Part shown: positions 32,682-42,171 of the stretch, piece after piece | Numbering within the stretch: position 1 is the stretch's first letter | Layout of the letters: each line of letters opens with the position of its first letter | Assembly: GCF_010692555.1 (NCBI RefSeq) | Contig: NZ_JAAHHG010000027.1 | Span: forward strand, 1 to 44,598 | Reading direction: 5' to 3' | Source of the DNA: Okeania sp. SIO3B5 | Lineage (GTDB): Bacteria; Cyanobacteriota; Cyanobacteriia; Cyanobacteriales; Microcoleaceae | Length of the DNA: 44,598 nt | The notes under the pieces: generated by a model | What the model was told of the DNA's origin: nothing | Seen by the model: only the letters and a program-made list of their open reading frames with translations | The model's database searches: none | Program-made: the position numbers and the translations under genes

Positions 32682-35264
32682 ATGTCTGAAATAGAATCAG
32701 AAGAAAAATCACAAAATTCACTAGAACGACTTGGTCAAAAAAAGAAACTACTATCAGAATATAAATCTCAATTGAGTCTGGCTAAAACTAGCTTGGGAAA
32801 ATACCAGTCTCTACAGCATGAAACTACTGAAGAAAAGCTAAAATTAACTACTAATCAGCCTACATCAATCAAATTTCGCGATCGTGCAGTAACGAATACT
32901 GTCCCTCTCCAGAAATATACTACTGATGCTCAGAAGTATATTTTACCTAGTGAAAAATATAAAAATAAACTATCTAAATTATCCGGCTGTCATATTGATG
33001 AATATTCATACATCATCAATACAATCACTCCAAAAACGCCGATTAATTTTTTAATATTTGGTGTTGGGAAAGACAGTCATATCTGGATGAATGTCAACAA
33101 ACAGGGAAAGACTGTATTTGTAGAAGATAATCCAGAATGGTTTAAATGGGCAAAAGAAACTTATCTAGGAATGAAAGCTTACCTAGTTAATTATGGTACA
33201 AAAAGGAAAGACTGGCTGAATTTACTAACTCAATATAGTCAGGGAAAAGAATGTCTCTCAATGGTATTACCAGATGAGATTGTGGAAACAAAATGGGACG
33301 TTATTTTTGTGGATGCGCCTGCTGGATATTCAGAAGAAATGCCAGGCAGAATGAAGAGTATATACATAGCTGCCAAACTAGCTTTTGAAGCTCGAAGTAC
33401 AGATGTTTTTGTACATGATTGTCATCGCCAAGTAGAAAATATTTATAGTAGCTATTTTTTCCATCAAAAAAACTTAGTTACCGAAATTCGGAGATTGAGA
33501 CATTATAAAATTATTGGTGGAGAAGATTTATTACATCAAAAATCTATAAAATTCGTAAATAAAGAGCAATATCAGTCAGGAAATATTCAAGTAGAAGTTG
33601 CTGGTGTTGAGTTATTAAAGCCTGTGTCAAGTTTATTACATGGGTGTTATTTAGATAGACCAAAAAAAGGACAAATTTTTCAGCAAAATACAATTAAATT
33701 AGCGGGGTGGGTAGTTGGTAACAATTCTCCGGCTGTAGCAGTAGAAATTATCAGTAATGGTCAAGTAATTCAAACAGCATCTATCAACAAACAACGTTCT
33801 GGTGTAGCAAAGGCTTATCCTCAAGTTGCTCATGCAAAAACAAGTGGTTTTTCCACAGAAATACAAGTAATTAGTTTACCAAAAGAATCTGAATTAACAT
33901 TACAAGCCATACTTAAAGATAAAAGTCGTGTACCTCTAGGTTCTTTAAAGTTACAGTCTAAATATCAAAGTTCGATAGGAGTAATTTATATTGCAACTGG
34001 AGAAAAATTTATTCGTGAAGCTTGTGAATCAGTAGCTAGTTTAAAAGCAAAAATGCCTAATCTACCAGTAACAATTTTTGCTAGTGAAGACATTAAAAAT
34101 TCTAACTTTGACCAAGTAATAGTAATAGAAAAACCAGATTACAATCATGTAGATAAAATCAAATATATGTATGCTTCGCCTTACGATTACACATTATTTC
34201 TAGATACAGATACCTACATATCTGCTAACTTTTCAGAAATATTTACACTCTTAGATAAATTTGATATGGGAGTAGCTCATGCTCCCCTAAATATTAGAGG
34301 TTTTGTTAATGGTGTACCAGAAAGTTTTCAACAGTTAAATACAGGAGTAATCTTATATAAAAAATCTCCTCAACTAGAAAAGTTTTTTGTCAAATGGTTA
34401 GAATTATATAAACCACCTAATGCCGACCAACCTACTTTTAGAGAAGTTTTGTATAACAGTAAACTCAGAATTTCCACTCTTGCCCCAGAATATAACTGTA
34501 GATTTCCTTTTTCTGGAGTTATTTCTGGAACTGTAAAAATACTACATGGAAGGCATAAAAATTTACCATTAGTAGCTGAAAAAATAAATTCAGGAAAAGG
34601 CTTGCGATTTATCAATCCTGAAGAATTTAAACATCTGGAAAAAAATCTCAAGCAATCTACTCAAGTAACTAATAACTCATTGCCAAACTCTAGCCATAAT
34701 AAGTTAGCTAATCTTCAAACAGAAGTTGTCACAAATAATATCAAATCCCCAAAAAATAAATCATCAAGTATCAGAGATACTCCCATGTTAACTCCAGAAG
34801 CTACTAATTTTTTAGAGAATTTTCTCAAACAAAAACCAGATGCTAATGTATTAGAATTTGGCAGTGGTGGCTCTACAATATGGATGTCTAAATTGACTAA
34901 AAAACTTATTTCTATTGAACATGATACTAAGTGGTACAAGAAAGTAAAAGATAATCTTCAGCAAGATGCAACTTGTAATCCTGTAGACTTAAGACTTTTA
35001 TCTAAGCCATATCACACAGTATGTGACAAATTTCCTCAAGAATTTTTCGATTTAATTATTGTTGATGGCCGCGATCGAATGAAATGTTTAGAAGCATCAA
35101 TTAAGGTTTTAAAAAAAGGAGGAATATTAATGGTAGATGATGCGCAAAGAGAAAAGTATAAACCAGCTTATGATTTACTCAAGGATTGGCTAATTACAAA
35201 AACTATGAGTAAACCTAGAGATACTTATTGGTGGCAAAAGCCATTACCAATGGATAATGGATAA
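32682..35264 (+). CDS. DUF579-like MT / SGWV / GT-A / MT four-domain protein
   Basis: Protein of 860 residues. After a short coil, residues about 100-290 resemble the DUF579/glucuronoxylan 4-O-methyltransferase family: FLIFGVGKDSHIW near 124, VFVEDNPEW, then VDAPAGYSEEMPGRMKSIY near 210 and FVHDCHRQVE. An SGWV domain follows (about 315-425: IKLAGWVVGNN). Residues about 430-645 are a GT-A domain with LFLDTDTYIS near 507 and QLNTGVILYKKS, as in GT8/GT77-like enzymes. Residues about 705-860 are a methyltransferase with VLEFGSGGSTIW near 723 and IIVDGRDRMKC near 793. The last codons (MDNG, stop) come from an ATGGATA repeat array, so the natural C-terminus may have been replaced. A CGGAG ribosome site precedes the start. 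Confidence 0.82.
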   Translation: MSEIESEEKSQNSLERLGQKKKLLSEYKSQLSLAKTSLGKYQSLQHETTEEKLKLTTNQPTSIKFRDRAVTNTVPLQKYTTDAQKYILPSEKYKNKLSKLSGCHIDEYSYIINTITPKTPINFLIFGVGKDSHIWMNVNKQGKTVFVEDNPEWFKWAKETYLGMKAYLVNYGTKRKDWLNLLTQYSQGKECLSMVLPDEIVETKWDVIFVDAPAGYSEEMPGRMKSIYIAAKLAFEARSTDVFVHDCHRQVENIYSSYFFHQKNLVTEIRRLRHYKIIGGEDLLHQKSIKFVNKEQYQSGNIQVEVAGVELLKPVSSLLHGCYLDRPKKGQIFQQNTIKLAGWVVGNNSPAVAVEIISNGQVIQTASINKQRSGVAKAYPQVAHAKTSGFSTEIQVISLPKESELTLQAILKDKSRVPLGSLKLQSKYQSSIGVIYIATGEKFIREACESVASLKAKMPNLPVTIFASEDIKNSNFDQVIVIEKPDYNHVDKIKYMYASPYDYTLFLDTDTYISANFSEIFTLLDKFDMGVAHAPLNIRGFVNGVPESFQQLNTGVILYKKSPQLEKFFVKWLELYKPPNADQPTFREVLYNSKLRISTLAPEYNCRFPFSGVISGTVKILHGRHKNLPLVAEKINSGKGLRFINPEEFKHLEKNLKQSTQVTNNSLPNSSHNKLANLQTEVVTNNIKSPKNKSSSIRDTPMLTPEATNFLENFLKQKPDANVLEFGSGGSTIWMSKLTKKLISIEHDTKWYKKVKDNLQQDATCNPVDLRLLSKPYHTVCDKFPQEFFDLIIVDGRDRMKCLEASIKVLKKGGILMVDDAQREKYKPAYDLLKDWLITKTMSKPRDTYWWQKPLPMDNG

Positions 35265-35371
35265 TGGATAATGGATAATGGATAATGGATAATGGATAAT
35301 GGATAATGGATAATTGATAATGGATAATGGATAATGGATAATGGATAATGGATAATGGATAATTGATAATT
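35250..35371. repeat. ATGGATA heptamer array, about 17 units
   Basis: Nearly perfect tandem ATGGATA units, with two carrying TTGATA. The array begins inside the last codons of the 32682 gene and supplies its TAA stop. It is followed by AGGGCTTGCTGATTAAAC, which may be the remnant of a transposon end. No gene lies in 35265-35462. Confidence 0.9.
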
Positions 35372-35462
35372 AGGGCTTGCTGATTAAACCTAAACGTTTT
35401 TAAAGATAAAGGTAAGTGCCTTTTTAAGTATCAAAAAGTTCAAGGTTTTAAGTGGTAATGGT

Positions 35463-36626
35463 TCAAAAATAAGGAACTATAGCAACAAATGTTTCAGGGG
35501 AAGTTAAATGATTTGTAGTGAAATTCTTATGGATATTCTGTTTGACAGTTTTTGGAGGTATTAAATGGCATTGATAAGCTGAACTAATTTTTATGTGAGT
35601 GATATTGTTATTAGGGCTGTTAATAGATGTAATTTCCCAGTCTATGAGCTTCTTTAAAAGCTTAACTGGAAGACATAACTCATAACAAGAAAGAGCTTCT
35701 TCGGAGTAGCCAAGTTGTTTGAGAGTATCTCCCAAATATTGGTAAATTTTCTTAGATTTTGGGTTAATATTAAGCCCTTGTAAATAGCAATTAATCGCTT
35801 CAGTCCAATTATTTTGCTCGGCAAGAATAAGTCCTAAATTACAATAATCTTCTACTTTTGGCTTCAGTTCAATAGCACAACGGTAAGAAGCAGCAGCTTG
35901 CTCTAAATTCCCTAGTCGCTGGAAAACATTTCCTAAATGACGGTGAAGTAAATCTGTTTTCGGACTAAGTTTTATGGCATACTGATACGATGCTACAGCT
36001 TCCTCCAAATTCCCTAATTTTTGTAGAGTATCTGCCAAATTATGATGAAGTTTAGGTATATTTGGATTCAGTTCTATGACATATCTATATGTAGCAATAG
36101 CCTCTTTTAATCTACCCTGTTTTTTGAAAGCTATTGCTAATTTATAACTATCTCTAAATAAGCATGGATGAAGTTGAATAGCTTTTTGATAGAAAGTAAC
36201 AGCCTCATACCATTTTTTTTGTTGAAATAATACCTCTGCCAAGTTGTAGTAAGGCCAGCTAAAATCTGGGTTCAAGCTTATAGATTCACGAAAAAATGTG
36301 ACTGCCAGATCTAGTAACCCTTTTGTAGCAAATAATTCTCCTAATTTGTTATATGATTGATACATATTAGGATTAATTTTTATAGCAGATTGGAAACAAG
36401 CAACTGCATCATCTCTTAACTTTTTCTCTAGCAATACTTCTCCTAATTTGTGATGGTGCCAAGCAGAGTTATAGTTAAGTTCTATTGCTTGAGTATAAGC
36501 TTTCACAGCTTCATCTAAGCGACCTAATTTTGTTAATACTTTTCCTAATAGGTTTTCAAGAATCTTTACTAATTGATTGGATAAAAGAGAGTGGTTTAAA
36601 TATTGTAGGGAAATATTATGGTTCAT
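35463..36626 (-). pseudogene. TPR protein truncated at both ends (lost GT61 domain)
   Basis: The 387-codon frame holds about eight TPRs (LDEAVKAYTQAIELN and relatives). After the TPRs comes a linker ending HKNFTTNHLTSPETFVAIVP, which aligns with the 884-residue protein's linker just before its GT61 domain (PNFTAPQPSAKNFVVLISKG). Here the frame stops two residues later, so the GT61 module is gone. At the other end, the first roughly 26 residues (MNHNISLQYLNHS and after) are antisense to a methyltransferase remnant, and true TPR sequence begins only at GKVLTKLGRLDEA. The ORF may still be translated as a TPR-only protein. Confidence 0.65.
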
Positions 36627-36796
36627 GGTGTGGGCGCAAATCTTTTACTTATCAAGATTTGCTAATTGTAGAAAAAAAAACTGAATTTAAGTCAAAGTTA
36701 TCTAACTACCAGATGGTCTTAAAAAAATACAAGTCTAAATTAGAAAGAATTAAGATTCAAATTGATGCATCAAAATCTCAAATCAACCAGACTTAA
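36549..36796 (+). pseudogene. C-terminal fragment of a methyltransferase
   Basis: From about 36549 the plus frame reads GFQESLLIDWIKESGLNIVG and then KYYGSWCGRKSF, aligning with the end of the 36830 protein (GFRENLLLQWINERGFNVLE, SYGSWCGRTSSF). It then adds a 35-residue coil to a TAA. The SAM-binding half is missing. Sequence before 36549 is the TPR gene on the other strand, so this is one side of a deletion or recombination junction. Confidence 0.7.
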
Positions 36797-36829
36797 GCAA
36801 AATATTATTCTTCAATCTTTAACCGAAAA

Positions 36830-38698
36830 ATGAGACAGATAAATCAACCTCACCGACCACAAGAAGTAAAGGCAAAAATTATTTCAATTCATGTACCAAA
36901 AACTGCTGGTACAACATTTAAAAAAGTTTTGAGACAAATATATCATCCAGAAGAGATTTTTTTTGACTATCCTCACAAGGGTGATTTCCGCCATAAAATG
37001 TTAATTAATCCTAAACCAGAAGTAAAAGTAATTCATGGTCATTTTCCTGGCAATAAATATGATTATAAATTTCCAGAATATAGAAAAATTATTTGGCTAA
37101 GAGACCCGATAAAACGGTTAATTTCTCTTTACTTTTTTTGGAAGACTTGGCAAATTTTATTAGAAAGTGATGAACAAAATTTATCACCGATAAAAGAGTC
37201 TAATTTGACATTTATAGAATTCGCCGAAAAACCAGAGATGCAGAATGTAATTAAATCAAAATTTGTTCAAGAGCAAAAATTAACAGAATTTGATTTTGTT
37301 GGGATTCAAGAATTTTTTCTTGAAGATTTACATGAACTAAAATTAATACTAAATTGGCCGGAATATCAGCTTGAAACTCAAAATACCAATCCCTATCCAG
37401 AATATAAGTCATTATTAGAAGAAGTCTTATCTAATCAAGAAATAGTCAATAAAATATCAGTGATAAATCAGGAAGATATAGAACTTTATCGAGAAGCGCT
37501 AAGTTTACGGAAGAACCGGAGAAAAACATCGAAAATACAATATTATACTCAAGAGAATCTCGAAAATTTATCATCTGGAAAACAACAAATTCCCCACAAA
37601 ACAACAAAAACTAATCCTCTACTTACTTGGGGTTCTATTGACCGGGCAGTTATTAAAAATCAAGTGTTGCGGTTGTCTGGTTGGGTTGCCTCTCTTGATG
37701 CTGGTATGGTGGAAGGATTTAAAGTTGTTATTGCTAATCAAGTGTTTAGTTTTTTTGAACAAACTCTCAATATACCCAGTCCAGATGTAGAAAAAGTTCA
37801 TCCTAATTTAGATAGTTCAAGTAATGCTAGATTCCGGCTCAAAATTCTTTTAAATCAACAACAAATCAACCAATTAAAGTATTCATTAATCGCTTTAACT
37901 CCTCAATTTCAACGTGGTGAGGGGATAATTTTATTAAAGGTATTAGCACCACTTTTGCCACTGCCTGAAGAGAAAGATATAAAAATAACTGACATTGATG
38001 GAAGTGGTCAATTTATTCGGAGTTCCTTCAAATTACTAGGAGATTTAATTCAGAGATTAGGTTTAGAACCCAAAGACCATATTCTGGATGTTGGTTGTAA
38101 TATTGGTACTGTTGCTTATGCCTTAGTTCATTATTTACATCCTTCTGGTCGTTATGAAGGTTTTGATATGGTAAAAAATTTGATTTCCTCGGTACAAAAA
38201 GAAATTACAACACGCAAACCTAATTTTAATTTTAACTGGCACAATATTCATCATCCTCTGTATAATCCCACTGGCACAATATTAGCAATTAATTTTACTT
38301 TTCCTTATCCTGATGAAAGTTTTAACTGTGTCTGTATTCCTCATTTATTAACTCATTTACAAGGTCTGGAGGTTATGCACTATCTTGATGAAATACATAG
38401 AGTTTTGAAACCTGGAGGGAGGTGCTTATTAATTTGCTTTTTAATCAACTCGGTATCAGAACAGTTGATGGCTAAAGGCAAGAATTTTCAACAGCTTATT
38501 TATGAAACAGAATATGGTTTTACTAAAGATATTAATTTGCCAGAAAAAGGAATTGGCTTTAGAGAAAATCTACTATTACAGTGGATAAATGAACGAGGGT
38601 TTAATGTTCTAGAAAAGTCTTATGGTTCTTGGTGTGGTCGTACCTCATCTTTTAAAGAAGATTTGTTGATTTTGGAAAAAAAAATAGACTTCTTGTAG
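36830..38698 (+). CDS. Sulfotransferase / SGWV / methyltransferase fusion
   Basis: Protein of 622 residues. Residues about 10-225 are a Sulfotransfer_2-type sulfotransferase: the PAPS 5'-phosphosulfate loop SIHVPKTAGTTFKKVL near 19-34, HGHFPGNKYDY, and the 3'-phosphate motif WLRDPIKRLISLY near 90. The SGWV domain (about 262-380) reads LRLSGWVASLDAG, then PSPDVEKVHPNL. The methyltransferase (about 395-622) has ILDVGCNIGTVAYAL near 418 and RVLKPGGRCLLI near 525. The protein should sulfate and methylate one glycan. The substrate is unknown, although Sulfotransfer_2 members act on polysaccharides and glycolipids. Lies 33 bases after the methyltransferase remnant. Confidence 0.83.
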   Translation: MRQINQPHRPQEVKAKIISIHVPKTAGTTFKKVLRQIYHPEEIFFDYPHKGDFRHKMLINPKPEVKVIHGHFPGNKYDYKFPEYRKIIWLRDPIKRLISLYFFWKTWQILLESDEQNLSPIKESNLTFIEFAEKPEMQNVIKSKFVQEQKLTEFDFVGIQEFFLEDLHELKLILNWPEYQLETQNTNPYPEYKSLLEEVLSNQEIVNKISVINQEDIELYREALSLRKNRRKTSKIQYYTQENLENLSSGKQQIPHKTTKTNPLLTWGSIDRAVIKNQVLRLSGWVASLDAGMVEGFKVVIANQVFSFFEQTLNIPSPDVEKVHPNLDSSSNARFRLKILLNQQQINQLKYSLIALTPQFQRGEGIILLKVLAPLLPLPEEKDIKITDIDGSGQFIRSSFKLLGDLIQRLGLEPKDHILDVGCNIGTVAYALVHYLHPSGRYEGFDMVKNLISSVQKEITTRKPNFNFNWHNIHHPLYNPTGTILAINFTFPYPDESFNCVCIPHLLTHLQGLEVMHYLDEIHRVLKPGGRCLLICFLINSVSEQLMAKGKNFQQLIYETEYGFTKDINLPEKGIGFRENLLLQWINERGFNVLEKSYGSWCGRTSSFKEDLLILEKKIDFL

Positions 38699-38704
38699 AA
38701 GTCA

Positions 38705-39080
38705 GGGAATAGGGGGATGGGGAGATGGGGGGATGGGGAGATGGGGATATTTGCACAATTAAATGTATTTCATATTAATATTCTCTGACAACAATGAATT
38801 AGCCCTGGGAAGAGCTATGCTTTATAAACATCTTTCTTAACATAAAACGTAGACATTATAGACAAATTATGTTCAAGACTTTAAAAGCCTTTTTCTAGAG
38901 AGAAAATGTATTTAAAAGTACATTGATTTTGACGAATTAAGTAGTTTTACTTGGACGCTATGACTATTTCTCCCTGCTCCCCTGCTCTCCGTGTCCCCGT
39001 GTCTCCGCGTCTCCGTGTCCCCGTGTCTGAGGAGTTCCTTATAAGGGATAGGTGGGGGGAGTGGGGAAGTGGGGAGTGGA
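38705..39080. repeat. Intergenic cluster of G-rich and C-rich short tandem repeats
   Basis: GGGGAGAT-type units (about four, 38712-38745), then CCGTGTCT-type octamers (about five, 38987-39030), then GGGGAGTGGGGAAGTG-like sequence near 39055-39078. The strand bias flips from G-rich to C-rich and back. No gene is supported in 38699-39120. Confidence 0.7.
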
Positions 39081-39120
39081 AAAAACTGTGAGTAGGAAAT
39101 AAACCGAAGTACATCCTCTT

Positions 39121-40577
39121 ATCCAACTTGATTAGGCAAGGGGTCTCCCGTTATAATCTGTGATTTAACGGGAGGGGAATTGCCGAGCTGTAAATTAAAA
39201 AGGTGTCGATTGCTGTATAAACATTGCATTAAAGAGTAGTCTAAAATTATGATAATTACTCATTGCTACAAAATTAAGCCCACTCCTGAACAGTCAGTAA
39301 AAATTGATTATTGGCTAGAACTATTACGAAGACATTGGAATTATGCACGCTTGTCAAAGACTAGACTGGTTGAATAGAACTAGATGTCAAGTTGACCGTT
39401 GCTCATTAATTTCATGTCCTATTGGTGAAATTTCTAGTAGACCAGATTATTATTTTCAACAATCAGCACTTAAACAGACAAAAAAGTTATTTCCTGACTA
39501 CAAAGAAATCTCCATACGAAGTCCAGCAAATTAACTTACAAAGACTAGATAAAGCTTGGAAACGTTTCGGCTAAGAGCCGACATGAAAGGCTAATACCTG
39601 ATAAAACTGGTAAACGTGGAGGACGACCAAGATTTAAAAAATCAGGGTTTTTAAGGTCATTTTGTTTCAGTAGAGTTAATCACCCCAAAGCAGCAATAAA
39701 ATTTGACGGTAAACAAATAATTATTAGTAGGTTTGGTACTATTCCTGTAATAGTTCATAGACCAATTCCAGATGGTTTTGTTATCAAAACTGCAACTATA
39801 ACCAAAAAAGCTGACGGTTATTATGTGAGTTTTAGTTTAGAAGATAAGTCAGTACCTAGTTTAATTTCTACAGAAAATATCAAAACTGCTGTAGGTATTG
39901 ATGTAGGCTTAAAAGAGTTTTTAACTACTAATGCTGGTGAAACTGTTTCTGTTCCTAAATTTTATAGAAAATCCCAATCTAATTTAGCAAGAAAGCAAAA
40001 AAAAGTATCTAGAAAAGAAATTGGGTCAAACAACTGGAGGGCAGCACAAAATAAAATAGCTAGACTACATCAACATATTGCCAGGCAAAGAGAAGATTTC
40101 CATTACAAAACTGCTCATAAATTAGTTAAAGAATATGATTTAATTGCTGTAGAAGACCTTAATATTAAAGGTTTAGCAAAAAATACTAAACTATCAAAAT
40201 CAATCTATGATGTAGCCTGGGGAGCATTTATTGAAAAATTGAATGCAGTAGCGGTAAAACGCGGTGTTCATGTCATTAAAGTTAACCCTCACAATACATC
40301 ACAAAATTGTAGTAATTGTGGTCATAAAGTGTCTAAAACTTTATCAGTTAGAACTCACTCTTGTCCTAAATGTCAAACAGTTTTAGATAGAGATGAGAAT
40401 GCAGCAATTAACATATTAAATAAAGCGTTAAACGAGGTGGGTATCATCTTGTCTGCTTGTGGAGGCTTAGGCGTTAGTCAGCCTGTGTTCGCGTAGCGTT
40501 GCGCCAGCACTCGCAAGAAACTTCTTTGCTTAAGAAGCTCCCGTTATAATCTCCGATTTAACGGGAGAGAACTTCAC
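39121..40577 (+). mobile_element. IS200/IS605-type element copy B
   Basis: The left hairpin is CTCCCGTT (39145-39152)/AACGGGAG (39167-39174); the right hairpin is 40538-40545 with 40560-40567, then GAGAACTTCAC. Ends match copy A (20641-22430). The small ribbon-helix-helix ORF of copy A is absent: GGTGTCGATTG is followed within 60 bases by the tnpB start. Confidence 0.75.
39249..40494 (+). pseudogene. tnpB: tnpB copy B, several frameshifts
   Basis: The gene starts at 39249 (MIITHCYKIKPTPEQ) and passes into the next frame at an internal ATG at 39343, exactly 94 bases on, as in copy A. It has a further frame break near 39512 (KEIS versus KEIY in copy A) and a 23-bp insert near 39566-39588 holding TCGGCT-AAG-AGCCGA. 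From about 39590 one frame continues to the end: GIDVGLKEF, AVEDLNIKG, SIYDVAWGAFIEKL, CSNCG...CPKC, DRDENAAINI. Close to the stop, a GC-rich palindromic repeat (TTCGCGTAGCGTTGCGCC) replaces the copy A tail. It cannot make a full-length protein. Confidence 0.85.
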
Positions 40578-40589
40578 CTGTTTACCTAA

Positions 40590-42141
40590 ATAACACGGGA
40601 GCATGAAAGCCATCGTCTTTTAAGCGATGGATGAAAGGCGAGTTGTCGGATTTTAATCCGAAGTATTTTATTTTACTGAAAAGCAACGTTGAAGCTCCCC
40701 CGTTTTTGAACCGGGACATGAAAACAAGGGAGTTGTTTGGATTAGACAATTTTAGTTGTCCTCTGTTACTATGATTGACAATAAGTTTTCGTTCCGCCCG
40801 TTTAAAATGTACTATTGTCAGCAAGTTTTAGTAGGTAAAAATCCTGAATTAATTTCTATCTTAAAATTCTTGTGTGAACAGTCTCACAAGCTAACTAATA
40901 TGGGAATATATTATGCCAGACAATTATATTTTAAGTCTTACAAAACTCTGGGTAAGTATGACTTGGAAAAAGTCTACAAAAAGAACAATCACTATAAAGT
41001 TTTATATTCGCTCTTCAGCACAACAAATATTGAGAACCGTAGCTGAATCATTTAGGTCTTACTATGGTCTTATAATTGCCTATAGTGAAGGAAAAATCTC
41101 AGACAGACCAAGTATTCCTAACTATAGAAAAAAAGGGGGAATGGCTACAGTTAGTTACCCCAAGCAAGCATTAAAACTCAAAGGTAATCAAATTAGAGTA
41201 CCATTAGGCAATACCTGTAAACGCTGGTTTGGTCTAGATAGCTTTTTAATTCCAATGCCGAGTATAAGAGAATTTTCATCTCTGAAAGAACTGAGAATAT
41301 TACCCAGAAATAGATGTTTTACCCAAGAATTTGTCTATGAAAAAGAAGTGGTAATTAAACCTCAATTAAACCAAGGCAATGTATTAGGAATAGACCATGG
41401 TGTAAATAATTGGTTGACCTGTGTATCTAATGTAAATACAAGCTTAATTGTAGATGGTAAACATCTCAAATCAATGAATCGTTGGTACAACAAACAAGTA
41501 TCAACTATTAAAGAAAATAAACCGACTGGATTTTGGTCAAATAAACTAGCTGCCATTACAGAAAAGCGTAACCGCCAAATCCGTGACGGTATAAATAAAG
41601 CAGCTAGAATCGTAATTAATCATTGTTTAAAAAAATCTATTGGTACAATTGTATTTGGTTGGAATAAAGGTCAGAAAAATCAAATAGAATTAGGAAAAAA
41701 AAATAATTCAGAATTTGTACCAATTCCCACAGCTAGACTCAAAGAAAGAATAGCTCAATTATGTGAAGAGTATGGGATTATATTTATAGAAACTGAGGAA
41801 AGTTATACAAGTATTGCTTCATTTTTAGATGGTGACGATCTGCCTATTTATGGTGAAAAACCCGATGATTGGAAACCATCACCGAAAAGAATAAAGCGTG
41901 GTTTGTATAGAACAGGTAATAATTGGTGCGTGAATGCAGACTGTAATGGGGCTGCAAATATAATTGCAAAAGTAAGCAGAAAGCTAAGTTTAGACTTAAG
42001 CCGACTGTGTAGGGGCACCGCGGAAATTGTCCCCAGAGAGTGCATCTTTGGTCAGCTAAGAAAAAACGGAGCAACATGGATTTATCCTGTTGCGTAGTAT
42101 CTGCTTAGAATCCCCTTGGCAACAGCTGCGGGGAGTAGTCA
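40590..42141 (+). mobile_element. Third type of tnpB element, ends approximate
   Basis: The left region has CCATCG (40610-40615)/CGATGG (40625-40630) followed by ATGAAAGGC, and a second stem CGGAT-TTTA-ATCCG near 40650. The right end has GAATCCCC...GGGGAGTAGTCAAT near 42109-42141. It begins directly after copy B, so two different elements lie back to back. Confidence 0.6.
40771..42097 (+). pseudogene. tnpB: TnpB-family gene with a one-base frameshift
   Basis: The first frame from the ATG at 40771 (MIDNKFSFRPFKMYYCQQ) runs to KNNHYKVLYS. The next frame continues with SSAQQILRTVAESFRSYYGL to the stop at 42097. The join near 41015 needs removal of a single C, so one extra base probably broke the gene. 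This is a third TnpB subfamily: RuvC D in GIDHGVNNW, E in IETEESYTS, D in NADCNGAANII, with no CxxC...CxxC finger of the usual spacing. The shorter second frame alone (from 40913) lacks the N-terminal domain. Confidence 0.75.
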
Positions 42142-42171
42142 ATAAAAAATAATTTACAGAATCTTATTAAT

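Noticed and set aside
35250-35371. CRISPR-like regular repeats
   Set aside because: Units are seven bases with no spacers; this is a simple tandem array.
41000-41030. Programmed frameshift in the third tnpB type
   Set aside because: A single extra base explains the break, no slippery heptamer is obvious and there is no second copy to show conservation; a simple mutation is more likely.
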